A stretch of DNA of 64,000 nt from positions 186,001 to 250,000 of the forward strand of contig CAWGQC010000005.1 of NCBI GenBank assembly GCA_963824645.1. Reading direction: 5' to 3'. Each line of letters starts with the position of its first letter. The stretch's first letter is position 1. Source of the stretch: Bog-756 sp963824645. GTDB taxonomy: Bacteria; Actinomycetota; Acidimicrobiia; Acidimicrobiales; RAAP-2. The position numbers were made by a program, and so were the translations under genes. The notes under the pieces are model-generated. The model was not told where the DNA came from. It saw only the letters and a program-made list of their open reading frames with translations, and did no database searches. Positions 24,541-33,780 of this stretch are shown one piece after another.

Positions 24541-26085
24541 CTAACGGGCCTTTGGCGTCACCCGCCCACCGCCTTTGCCCTTCTTGCCGCCCTTGCCCCG
24601 GGATTTGGCCGCGTTCGGGCTACCGCCCCCCTTGCCCAAGGCCGGCCCGGCGCTCGGGGCCATACCACCGGCGTCGACACCCACCCCGGCGAAGGCCGAG
24701 AGGTCAGCGCCGGCTGTCATTTCGGCCATGGCCTCCGGAGACAGCTTGGGGCCCCGCCCCAGGAGCCCTCCGAGGCCGCCCATGGCGCCAGCCATACCGC
24801 CCTTGCCGAAGCCCTTCATCAACTTCTGCATCTCCTTGAACTGCTTCAGGAGGGCGTTGACATCAGAGGTGGCAGTCCCACTCCCCCGGGCGATCCGGAC
24901 CCGGCGAGCTCCGTCGATGATGACGGGATCGACCCGCTCGGCAGGCGTCATGGACCGGATGATGGCCTCGATCTGGCCGATCTGTCGGTCGTCTACATCG
25001 GATGAGGCCTGCTTGAGATCCTTGGAAACACCGGGCAGCAATGAGAGCATGCCCGAGAGCGAGCCCATCTTCTTCACCTGCTGGAGCTGCTCGAGGAAGT
25101 CCTCCAAGGTGAACCGGCCCTCGAGCATGGCGGCCGCACCCTTGGTGGTGACCTCCTTGTCCATGGTCCGATCGGCTTGCTCGATGAGGCTGAGCACGTC
25201 GCCCATGCCCAGGATGCGGTCGGCCATCCGATCGGGATGGAACTGGTCGAAATCGTCCAGTTTCTCGCCGGTGGAGGCGAAGGCGATGGGCTTGCCCACC
25301 ACCTCTTTGACCGAGAGGGCGGCACCGCCGCGAGCGTCACCGTCCAACTTGGTCAGGATGACCCCGTCGAGGGAGAGGGCGTTATCGAAGGCGGCGGCGG
25401 TGGACACGGCGTCCTGGCCGGTCATGGCGTCGATGACCAGGAACGTGTAGTGCGGATCCACCACGTCGGCGATGTGCCGGACCTCGTCCATCAGCTCCTC
25501 GTCGATGGCCAGACGACCGGCGGTGTCGACGATGAGCACATCGCGGCCGAGGCGCTTCGCCTCCTCCAGGCCGGCCCGTGCCACCGCCACCGGGTCGGTA
25601 GGTTCGCTGAACACCGAAATTCCGGCCTGCTGACCAAGGACACGCAATTGCTCCACCGCCGCCGGCCTCTGGAGGTCGGCCCCGACCAACAACGGGTTCC
25701 GCCCCTGCTGCTTGAACCAACGGGCCAGCTTGGCCGAGGTGGTCGTCTTGCCGGAACCCTGGAGACCGGCCAGCAGGATGACCGTAGGCGGCCGACCGGC
25801 GTAGGTGATCCTGAGCGTCTCCCCGCCGAGGATGCCGATGAGCTCCTCGTTGACGATCTTGATGACCTGCTGGCCGGGGCTCAGGTTCTGAACGAGCTCC
25901 AAACCGACGCACCGCTCCCGCACGGCGTCGGTGAAGCCCCGTACGACACCTATTTCGACATCGGCTTCCAGAAGGGCCGTGCGGATCTCACGCAGGACCT
26001 CATCGACGTCGGTATCGCTCAGCCGGCCGCGGCTGCGGAGCCTGGAGAGAATCCCCTCAAATCTGTCGGTCAGGCTCTCGAACAT
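24541..26085 (-). CDS. ffh: Signal recognition particle GTPase Ffh
   Basis: Ffh binds signal sequences and 4.5S RNA, and docks with FtsY to deliver ribosomes to the translocon. The 514-residue protein has the N domain (LTDRFEGILSRLRSRGRL), the G domain (P-loop GLQGSGKTTTSAKLARW, the DLQRPAA motif, DTAGRL, TKLDGDARGG), and the methionine-rich M domain (KMGSLSGMLSLLPGVSK, then KQFKEMQKLMKGFGKGGMAG). It ends in a Gly/Lys-rich tail of about 60 residues. ATG start. Its partner ftsY is just upstream on the same strand, and rpsP follows after 150 bases. Intact frame. Confidence 0.96.
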   Translation of the reverse strand: MFESLTDRFEGILSRLRSRGRLSDTDVDEVLREIRTALLEADVEIGVVRGFTDAVRERCVGLELVQNLSPGQQVIKIVNEELIGILGGETLRITYAGRPPTVILLAGLQGSGKTTTSAKLARWFKQQGRNPLLVGADLQRPAAVEQLRVLGQQAGISVFSEPTDPVAVARAGLEEAKRLGRDVLIVDTAGRLAIDEELMDEVRHIADVVDPHYTFLVIDAMTGQDAVSTAAAFDNALSLDGVILTKLDGDARGGAALSVKEVVGKPIAFASTGEKLDDFDQFHPDRMADRILGMGDVLSLIEQADRTMDKEVTTKGAAAMLEGRFTLEDFLEQLQQVKKMGSLSGMLSLLPGVSKDLKQASSDVDDRQIGQIEAIIRSMTPAERVDPVIIDGARRVRIARGSGTATSDVNALLKQFKEMQKLMKGFGKGGMAGAMGGLGGLLGRGPKLSPEAMAEMTAGADLSAFAGVGVDAGGMAPSAGPALGKGGGSPNAAKSRGKGGKKGKGGGRVTPKAR

Positions 26086-26172
26086 GGGGACCTCAGGCTA
26101 TCGGACAGCGCTCGCAGGGTGTCGTCGTCCGCTGCGACCAGACCCACCGCCCAGCGCTCGTAGAAGAGCGCC

Positions 26173-27490
26173 TCAGAAGAGCGCCTCGACGAATCCTCGG
26201 GCGTCGAAGTCAATCAGGTCGTCGACGCCCTCCCCCAGTCCGACCAGCTTGACCGGAAGGCCGAGCTCACGCTGGATGGCCACCACGATTCCCCCTTGGC
26301 CGTCCCGTCCAGCTTGGTCAGCACCACTCCGGAGACGTCCACGGCGTCGAGGAAGACCTTGGCCTGAGCCAGCCCGTTCTGACCCGTGGTGGCGTCGAGC
26401 ACCAGGAGCACCTCCACCACCCGGCCCGGCGGTCGGTCGGCCACCCGGCGGATCTTCTTCAGCTCCTCGATGAGGTTGACCTTGTTGTGGAGGCGACCGG
26501 CCGTATCGGCCAGAACCACCTCGTACCCCCGTGAAGCGGCACGCTGCACTGCGTCGAAGACGACGGAGCTGGGGTCGCTCCCTTCGGACCCCCGGACGAT
26601 CTCGGCGTCGGCCCGTGAGGCCCACATCGAGAGCTGCTCGGCGGCGGCGGCACGGAAGGTGTCGCCTGCGGCCAAAAGGACCTTGGTGCCGGCCGAGGAC
26701 ATCCGGCTGGCCACCTTGCCGACCGTTGTCGTCTTTCCCACCCCGTTGACCCCGACGAACAGCCAGACATCGACCACACTGCCCTGGCTGTCATCGCCAT
26801 CCGGATCCCTTGCGCCACCATCCTGCGTCGACCCGGGGAGGGCGAGAGCGCCGTCGGCGGACGTGAGCATGTCCACCAGGTCGGACTTGAGTGTGTCGAT
26901 GAGGGCGTCGGGGCCGTCGATCTCGCCCTCCTTGACCCGCGCCTTCAGGTCGCCGAGCAGGGCGTCGGTCGCCCCCACCCCCACATCGGCCCGGATGAGG
27001 GCCTCCTCCAAGTCGTCCCAGGTGCTGGCGTCGATCTTGCCCTTGGATCGGACCGTACCGATGTAGCCGGCGAAGAGACCGCGTGCCTTGCCCAGACGGC
27101 TCCGAAAAGTAGCCGGCTCGACGACCGGTGCGACCGGTGGGGCCGGTGTCGGTTCAGCCGCTCCGGAGGGCTCCGCTCCCGCGCCTGCTCGTCGCTTGCC
27201 GGCGGGGCCTCGGACTCGATGACCGAGGAGCTGGGTGGTCTGGTCGCCGGTGGCGTCCCCTCGGCGGCCCGGGTGGCCTCTGCGCTGCGGTCGAGCTCGA
27301 TGTCGGTGGGAGCATCGACGGCGTCCTCGCCCAGGGGTACGTGTTCTTTGACCCCCCGACCCCGCAGGCGCAACCCCACGGCCACGCCTCCGGCCACCAC
27401 CGCCACCGGAATGGCGATGGCCAGCCCGATGACCACATCAGACGAGGACGCCAGGGAAGACACCGACGCCAACACAGCGGCCCCGATCAT
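26173..27490 (-). CDS. ftsY: SRP receptor FtsY, two single-base frameshifts as given
   Basis: FtsY is the membrane receptor for Ffh. It begins with a membrane helix (VVIGLAIAIPVAVVAGGVAV, about 18-38), then an acidic/Pro linker, then the NG domain: ARGLFAGYIGTVRSKGKIDA, DLEEALIRADVGVGAT, P-loop VGVNGVGKTTTVGK, DTFRAAA, DTAGRLHNK and KLDGTAKG. Two one-base deletions break the frame. One lies in the linker between about 27120 and 27185, best placed at CCC 27178-27180. The other is at C5 26291-26295 on the plus strand, after KLDGTAKG, where adding a base continues GIVVAIQRELGLPVKLVGLG to the normal end. With both bases added, the gene is 440 codons. It overlaps smc (ATGA). Confidence 0.92.
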
Positions 27491-30400
27491 GGGTCGGTCC
27501 CCCGAAAGGGCTCAGCCCCGATCCTCTTCCCACCTCCGTCGAAGATCACGCCGCCGGTGATCGAGGGGCGGTCTTCGCCCTCGATGTCTCCGACCGTCTC
27601 CGCGTCGATCACTGTCTCCGGGTCTCTGACTGTGTCCGCGTCACCGACTGTCTCCGGATCGTCGGTCGCCCTTCCGGCGTGCGTCGATGGTCCCTCGACC
27701 TGTAGGGCTGCCGGTCCTGGATGCTGGCCCCCGACCGACTGATTGGACGGCTCAGACGGGGAGGACACGGCCACCGACGAGGGCGGAGGAGCGAACAGCA
27801 CGGTATTGGGCGACGACGTGGGCGAGGAGGCGGGAGACTCCGACGACGGGGAGGCCTCGGAGATGGCCGGATCCGACGGAGCGGTGCTCTCCTTTTGCCG
27901 AGGGACCTTCTGACTCACCACCTTGGAGGAGCCGCCAGGAGCCATCGTCACCCCGTAGAGGGCGTCGGCCGCCTCCATGGTCCGCTTCTGGTGGCTCACG
28001 ATGATCAGCTGTGCCCCTTCACGGAATTCGTGAACCAGGCCCAAGAAGCGTTGGAGATTGACGTCATCGAGAGCTGCTTCAACTTCGTCCATCAGGTAGA
28101 AGGGCGAAGGGCGGCTCCGAAAGACGGCGAACAGGTAGGCCAGAGCCACCAACGACCGCTCGCCGCCCGATAGCAGTGAGAGGCGCCGGACGTTACGCCC
28201 GGCCGGGCGGACCTCGACTTCAACGCCCGTATTCAGGAGGTTCTCGGGATCGGTCAGCGAGAGCCTCCCGGTTCCTCCGGGGAACAGCGTCGTGACCAGG
28301 GCGCCGAAGTGCTCGTTGACATCGGCGAAGGCGGCATCGAAGACATGCATGATCTCTTCGTCGAGGGTGCGAATCACGTGATGGAGCTCACGGCGGGCCG
28401 TGCGCACGTCCTCCACCTGGGCGTCGAGGAACCGGTGACGCTCGCTGAGCTCGGCCAGCTCCTCCAGTGCGAGGGGGTTGACAGGGCCGAGGGCCGCCAC
28501 CTCGGCCTCCAGTTCAGCGGCCCGGGTCATCGGATCGGACCCCGCGGCCAGCTCGGGTGCCGGGACATCCATGGCCACTTCGGGCCCACAGGCCAGTTCC
28601 CTCTGCAGGTTCTCGATGACCGATTGGCGCCGCACGGTGGCTTCGACCAGATCGAGCTCCGACTTCTGGAGCCGGCCCCTCACGGCGGCCAACTCGTGCT
28701 CCTGGGCCGAGCGCTGTCGCCGCAGTTCCTCGAGGCGGGCACCGCCCGCCCGCACCGCCTCGAGCTGACGACGGTGGCGGTCTCGGAGTTGGACCAGAGC
28801 GGCGTCGAGCTGACCCTGCCCGCGGGCCACTTCGGCGCTGAGCCGTTCGACAGCCGTGGCATCGGCCTCGAGGCGCCTCCTCCGCTCGGCGGCCAGACGG
28901 CGCTCGTCGGCGTGCCCGGTCAGACGGCGTTCCACCTCTTGGAGTCGCTCTGTCAGGACTCGGGTCCGTTCGACCAGTCCGGCCGAGCGGACCTCCCACT
29001 CGCTGCGAGCGGCGGCTGCACTGGTCATGCCCTCGTCGAGTCGGCGACGCTCCTCACGGGCCGCCTCCGCCTCGTCGGCCGCCTGCGCTCTGGCCTCCTC
29101 GAAGCCGGGGAGCTGCTGTTGGAGCTCTTCGGCCCGTCCCTCGTCCCGGGCCACACGTTCGTCCAGCTCGACCCGGGCGACACGCAGTTCCTCGAGCTCG
29201 ACCGACAGGGCCGCCCTGTCGTCGGCCACTCTCTGGCGGGCCGCCCGTGCTGTCTGGTGCACCACCTCGTTGTGGTCGTCCGACCGAACGGCCTCCAGGG
29301 CGGCCACCCGGGTGGACTCCACACCGGCACGTGCCGTCGTCCGTTCCTCGGCGGCGTGAGAGGTGGCCAAAGCGGCCATTTCCGCTCGCGACCGCGCCTC
29401 ATCGACCACATCGGCGGTGACGGCGGCACCGCCGGCCCGCACCCGCCACCCGGTGGACGAGAACCTGTCGCCATCCCGAGTGACCACCACCAGGTCCGGG
29501 CGGGTCAGCGCCAGATCTATGGCCTCAGACCATCCGCCCTGGGCACAGAATGCGCCGGCCAGGAGCGTGTCGAGAACGGCATCGAGCCCTGGGAAGGCCA
29601 GGTTCCCCCGGCGGGGGCGCACATGCCGACGGATGGCTTCGGTACCGGCCGGCGGCTGAATCTCAGTGACGTCTTCGGGGACCGCACCGGTCAAGGCCAG
29701 AATGGCGCCGGTGGCGCCGCCCTGGCGCAGTCGGGAGAGCGCCTGTCGAGCCGGTTCGCTGCCCGACACGACCACGGCAGCCACTGACGCCCCGGCTGCA
29801 GCCTCGAAAGCCGCTTCCCACCCGGCGTCGACCTCCACCACGTCGAGGAGGGTTCCGACCACCCCGTCCACGCCGGACAGCAGCTCGGCCCCGGCCGCCC
29901 CCCGGGCTTCGTCGAACGCCTTCTCCAAGGCGTCGGCCCGGGCCACCGATCGATGGAGCTCCTGTTCGGCCTGACGGAGCGCCTGTTCGGCCGATTCCAA
30001 CCGGGCCGTGGCCAGACCGTGGGCCGATTCCATTTCGGCCACGACGGTCTGCAGGCGGTGACGGGCCTGTTCCGTGTCGGAAAGCCGTTCGGCCAGCTCC
30101 CGATCCTCCTCGTCGAGAAGGGCACCCCTCCGTTCCGTCGCCACCAACCGGGCCACCAGCTGCTCCAGAGCACGCCGGTCCCGCTCCAGCGCCCGTTCCA
30201 GCGAACCGAGCTGACCGCGGGCCACGGTGACGGCTTCCTCTGCCCGTCGGAGAGGGCCACCGTCCCCCCAAGCTTCGAGATGGGCCTCGAGGGCGGCGGC
30301 GGCCTCGGTCTCCACCTGGATCAGCGCATCCTGTTCGGGGGCCAGCCTCATCGACTCGTCCTCAGCCGCCGAGAGCTCCTGGCTCAACCGGGCGGCCTCC

Positions 30401-31388
30401 GCCTCGAGGGTCGAGACCACGTCGGCATCAGCGGCAGCATCGAGAGCCTGAGCCAGCGACCGGCGGCGCTCCCGCAGCACCCCGATCAAGCCACGGGCCC
30501 GCTCGACCAGGCCCTCGGCCCGCCCCAAGGCGGAAGCCAGATCGGCCTCCCTCTGGGCTGACATCTCATCGCTGGTGCGCTCCGTATCGGCATCGAGTTG
30601 GCTGAGCGACGTCCGCAGGCTCTCCTCGATGATTCGCTGCTCGGTCTGCGCCCGCTCCCCTCTTCCTGACGGGCATCCAGCGCCTTCAGCTCCGATCCGG
30701 CCACGTAGAGCCGGATCATCCGCAACTCCGTGTCCAATTCGGCGTAGGACCGGGCGGCGGCGGCCTGGCGCTCGAGCGGCCGGATCTGGCGTTTGACTTC
30801 TCGGACCAGGTCGAACAGCCGCTCCAGATTCTCCTCGGTGGAGGCCAGCCGCCGCTCGGACCGCTCTCGGCGGCGACGGTACTTGAGCACGCCGGCTGCC
30901 TCCTCGATGACCGCCCGGCGATCCTCGGGATGGGCTTCGAGAATGGCGTCGAGGTGGCCCTGGCTGATGATGACGTGCTGTTGGCGACCGACACCGGTAT
31001 CGGACAGGAGCTCTTGGATGTCGAGAAGACGGCAGGGGGCGCCGTTCATGGCGTACTCGCTGTCGCCCGACCGGAACAGGGTCCGGGTGATGGTGATTTC
31101 GGCCAGATCGGTGGCCAGCTGGCCGGCGCTGTTGTCGATGGTCAGCGAAACCTCGGCTCGACCCAGGGCCGGCCGGTTGGCGGTGCCGGCGAAGATGACG
31201 TCCTCCATCTTGGCCGAGCGCACCGTGCGGGGACCCTGGGCCCCAAGGACCCAGGCCACCGCGTCGACGACATTCGACTTCCCACTGCCGTTCGGACCGA
31301 CAACCACAGTGATGCCCGGCTCGAATTCGAGCACGGCCGGGTCGGCGAAGGATTTGAAACCCTTGAGGGAGAGAGACTTCAGGAACAC
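27487..31388 (-). CDS. smc: Chromosome segregation ATPase Smc, one single-base frameshift as given
   Basis: Smc condenses and segregates chromosomes as a dimer with ScpAB. The N-terminal ATPase half has SLKGFKSFADPAVLEFEPG and Walker A GPNGSGKSNVVDAV. Long coiled coils flank a hinge (LLSGVDGVVGTLLDVVEVDA, GATGAILAL). The C-terminal half has the signature LSLLSGGERSLVALAYLFAV and Walker B FYLMDEVEAALDD. The frame breaks after ALDARQEEG at C4 30657-30660; adding one base continues ERAQTEQRIIEESLRTSLSQ, giving about 1300 residues. A roughly 120-residue low-complexity tail follows the ATPase head, with repeats such as DPETV, DADTV and DAETV; this is unusual for Smc. The stop overlaps ftsY. Confidence 0.93.
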
Positions 31389-31515
31389 CGCGCGCTCACC
31401 CTATCGGCCGTCGATGAACAGCGTGGAGACCCTGGCCCGTCCTGCCTCGACGGGCGGCCGACCTCCGGCACCCCTTCGGGGGCCAGGCTCCACCGATCAC
31501 AAGCAGTCCGCTCGG

Positions 31516-32358
31516 TCAGACCTGGCAATGATCGCAGAAGAAAGTCGACCGACCTCCAGATTTGACCCGGACGATGGTGGCCCGGCAGCGCCGGCAGGCC
31601 TCGCCTTCCCTGTCGTAGGCCTGGTGCTGATCCTGATAGTCACCGACCTCGCCGAACAGATCGCGGTACTGCTCGTCGGCCAGTGAGGAACCGCGGCGCT
31701 TGACCGCCTCGGCCAGTGTTTCGACCATGGAGCGATAGAGGCGGCGCACCTCCTGGGACGAGAGCGAGTTGGACATCCGGTCGTAGCGGAGGCCGGCGGC
31801 AAACAGGATCTCATCGGCGTACATGTTGCCGATCCCGGCCACGAACTCCTGGTCCATGAGCAACGCCTTGAGGCCGGCTTTGTGCGACGAAAGCAACACC
31901 CAGAACTTCTCCCAGCTCATGACGTCCTCGAGCGGGTCGAAACCGAGGTGGGCCAGTTCAGGCAGAGGAGGGGATCCGTCCACCGGGGCGGCCGAAACGA
32001 ACAGCTCCCCGAAAGTGCGGGGGTCCACGAACCGCAGCTGTCCCCCCTGGGTGAAGGTGATCACCACATGGGTGTGGGGGGCCTTGGGCTCCTTGAGCGA
32101 CTTGGCTCGCTGGAGTTGGCCGCTCATGCCCAGGTGGACGACCAGTGTTTGGCCGTCGTCAAGGCCCAGGAGCAGGTATTTACCAGCCCTGTCAATGGAC
32201 TTGATGGTATGTCCCTCGAGGCGGGCACGGAAGTTCTTGGCGCTCGGATGGCGCCGTACCGTGCGTCCGTTGCGCACCTCGACTGACTTGATCTTCCGCC
32301 CGACGACCTCGGTTTGGAGGTCTCGCCGGATGGTCTCAACTTCCGGAAGCTCAGGCAT
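31516..32358 (-). CDS. mutM: Formamidopyrimidine-DNA glycosylase (Fpg/MutM)
   Basis: MutM excises 8-oxoguanine and formamidopyrimidines and cleaves the strand. After Met removal the protein begins PELPEVETIRRDL, with the catalytic N-terminal Pro and adjacent Glu. Further features are HLGMSGQL, the helix-two-turn-helix region LMDQEFVAGIGNMYADEILF, and a C-terminal zinc finger CRRCRATIVRV...FFCDHC. At 280 residues it is full length. The frame opens upstream inside rnc, but the ATG at 32358 is fixed by the catalytic Pro. It overlaps the end of rnc by 8 bases, so the two are co-transcribed. Confidence 0.95.
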   Translation of the reverse strand: MPELPEVETIRRDLQTEVVGRKIKSVEVRNGRTVRRHPSAKNFRARLEGHTIKSIDRAGKYLLLGLDDGQTLVVHLGMSGQLQRAKSLKEPKAPHTHVVITFTQGGQLRFVDPRTFGELFVSAAPVDGSPPLPELAHLGFDPLEDVMSWEKFWVLLSSHKAGLKALLMDQEFVAGIGNMYADEILFAAGLRYDRMSNSLSSQEVRRLYRSMVETLAEAVKRRGSSLADEQYRDLFGEVGDYQDQHQAYDREGEACRRCRATIVRVKSGGRSTFFCDHCQV

Positions 32359-33118
32359 TCCCTCCCTCGACTTCCAACCGCTCGACTTCCATCGTTTCGC
32401 AGGCCACTCTGGCGGCCACCTGCTCGGCGTCTTTTTTGGACCGCCCCTCCCCCGTACCGAGGCTGTGACCTGCAACGTACACCGTGGCCAGGTACCGACG
32501 GGCGTGATCCGGCCCGAAACTTTCCAGCTCGTAGCGGGGAACGCCCCGGCCGAGCCGCACCGCCTCCTCCTGGAGCCGGCTCTTGTGGTCCGATTCGCCG
32601 GGCTCACCTACAGCCACCGAAATTCTGCCTCTGAGCAGGGAAAGTATCATTCGTTGCGCTTCCTCCAAGCCGCCGTCGAGGTAGAGGGCGCCGATAACGG
32701 CCTCGGTGGCGTCGGCCAGGATCGACTCCTTCCGGCGCCCACCGGACAGGTCCTCGCCCCGGCCCAGGCGAAGATGCTCCGACACCCCGAGTTCGGCGGC
32801 CACCTCAGCCAATACATGGGTGTTGACCACTGAGGCCCTGACCTGGGACATCTGTCCGTCCGAGAGCTCGGGATGTTCCCGGTAGGTGAACTCGGCGACC
32901 ACCAGTCCGAGGACAGCGTCGCCCAAGAATTCCAAACGTTCGTTTGAAGAACGGCCCGGTCGTTCGGCACACCACGACCGGTGGGCCATGGCCTGCTCCA
33001 ACAACTCGGGGTCCTGGAACCAGTAGTGGACCCGATCGGCCAGCCACTGATCCCCGGCAGGACCGCCTCTGTCGGCGGAGACGTCCTCGGGTGGGCCCGA
33101 GTAGGGGGAAGGCGCCAT
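32351..33118 (-). CDS. rnc: Ribonuclease III
   Basis: RNase III cleaves double-stranded RNA, including rRNA precursors. The 255-residue protein has the catalytic signature NERLEFLGDAVLGLVVAEF with conserved Glu and Asp, the second acidic motif DATEAVIGALYLDGG, and a C-terminal double-stranded-RNA-binding domain (DHKSRLQEEAVRLGRGVPRY to GRSKKDAEQVAARVACE). A roughly 20-residue Pro/Gly/Asp-rich extension precedes the catalytic domain. ATG start. It lies between acpP and mutM in the common actinobacterial arrangement. Confidence 0.95.
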   Translation of the reverse strand: MAPSPYSGPPEDVSADRGGPAGDQWLADRVHYWFQDPELLEQAMAHRSWCAERPGRSSNERLEFLGDAVLGLVVAEFTYREHPELSDGQMSQVRASVVNTHVLAEVAAELGVSEHLRLGRGEDLSGGRRKESILADATEAVIGALYLDGGLEEAQRMILSLLRGRISVAVGEPGESDHKSRLQEEAVRLGRGVPRYELESFGPDHARRYLATVYVAGHSLGTGEGRSKKDAEQVAARVACETMEVERLEVEGGNA

Positions 33119-33126
33119 GGGGCGCC

Positions 33127-33423
33127 TCAGGCCCCCCCGAGTTTGGCGTACACGTAGTCGACGGAGTCGCGCACGGTACGGAGCTCCTCGAGGTCCTCGT
33201 CATCGATGCGGAACCCGACCGATCGCTCGCCGAGCTCCTCCTCCAGGCCCTCCACCAGCTCGATCAGGGCCAGGGAGTCGGCGTCGAGGTCCTCGGCGAA
33301 AGAGGAGGATTCGCTGATGGCGGACGGCTCGATCTCCAAGATGTCGGCGAGCAGATCACGGATGAGCTCGAGGACCTGATCCCGTTCCAGGGGGCCCTTC
33401 TCCATGTGGGTCTCTGCGGGCAC
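33127..33423 (-). CDS. acpP: Acyl carrier protein
   Basis: A 98-residue acyl carrier protein. The phosphopantetheine attachment serine is in DLDADSLALIELVEGLEEEL, a slight variant of the classic DSLD. Flanking helices (LIRDLLADILEIEPSAIS, IDDEDLEELRTVRDSVDYVY) complete the four-helix fold. It carries growing acyl chains for fatty acid synthesis, and is 8 bases upstream of rnc. The GTG start has GGAGA at suitable spacing. Replacement of Asp by Ala after the DSL serine motif is unusual for housekeeping AcpP, so a specialised carrier role cannot be excluded. Confidence 0.9.
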   Translation of the reverse strand: MPAETHMEKGPLERDQVLELIRDLLADILEIEPSAISESSSFAEDLDADSLALIELVEGLEEELGERSVGFRIDDEDLEELRTVRDSVDYVYAKLGGA

Positions 33424-33780
33424 GGCGTCTCCTGTGGGTCGTGGGTCTTGGGATGGGCAACCGGCACAGAAGGACGACGGCCCTGCCGGCCGGCCGGACC
33501 TGACCGCTTCGGGCCGGTGGGCGTTGAACCCCAGTGTCGTCCCTCAGCTGCCCGTCGCTCTGACGGAGCAAGCCGGTCCGACCACGGCAGCAAAATGGCA
33601 CTGCGTGCAGGAAACACGGCAATCCTCGACGCCGTACGTCCCCACCGGGGCTTTCCACCTCGGGGAGATGTTACCGGAAGGCGACATTCACCGAGTGGAA
33701 ACACGATGGCAACCCGTCTGACCCATGGTTGACGTATCACAGGGAGCGTGGGCCGAGCTGTCGCAGGGGGTGTGCAGAGC
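33424..33780. other. Divergent intergenic region, no gene recognised
   Basis: About 350 bases between acpP (leftward) and the ATP-grasp gene (rightward), with the near-palindrome GCCGGCCGGCCGG around 33486-33498. It must contain promoters for both directions. TTGACG at about 33731 is -35-like but lies too close to the possible starts to pair convincingly with a -10. Confidence 0.35.

Noticed and set aside
28309..29787. A 490-codon open frame opposite smc
   Set aside because: It is antisense to the Smc coiled coil, with composition expected from the complement of high-GC coding sequence and no recognisable domain.
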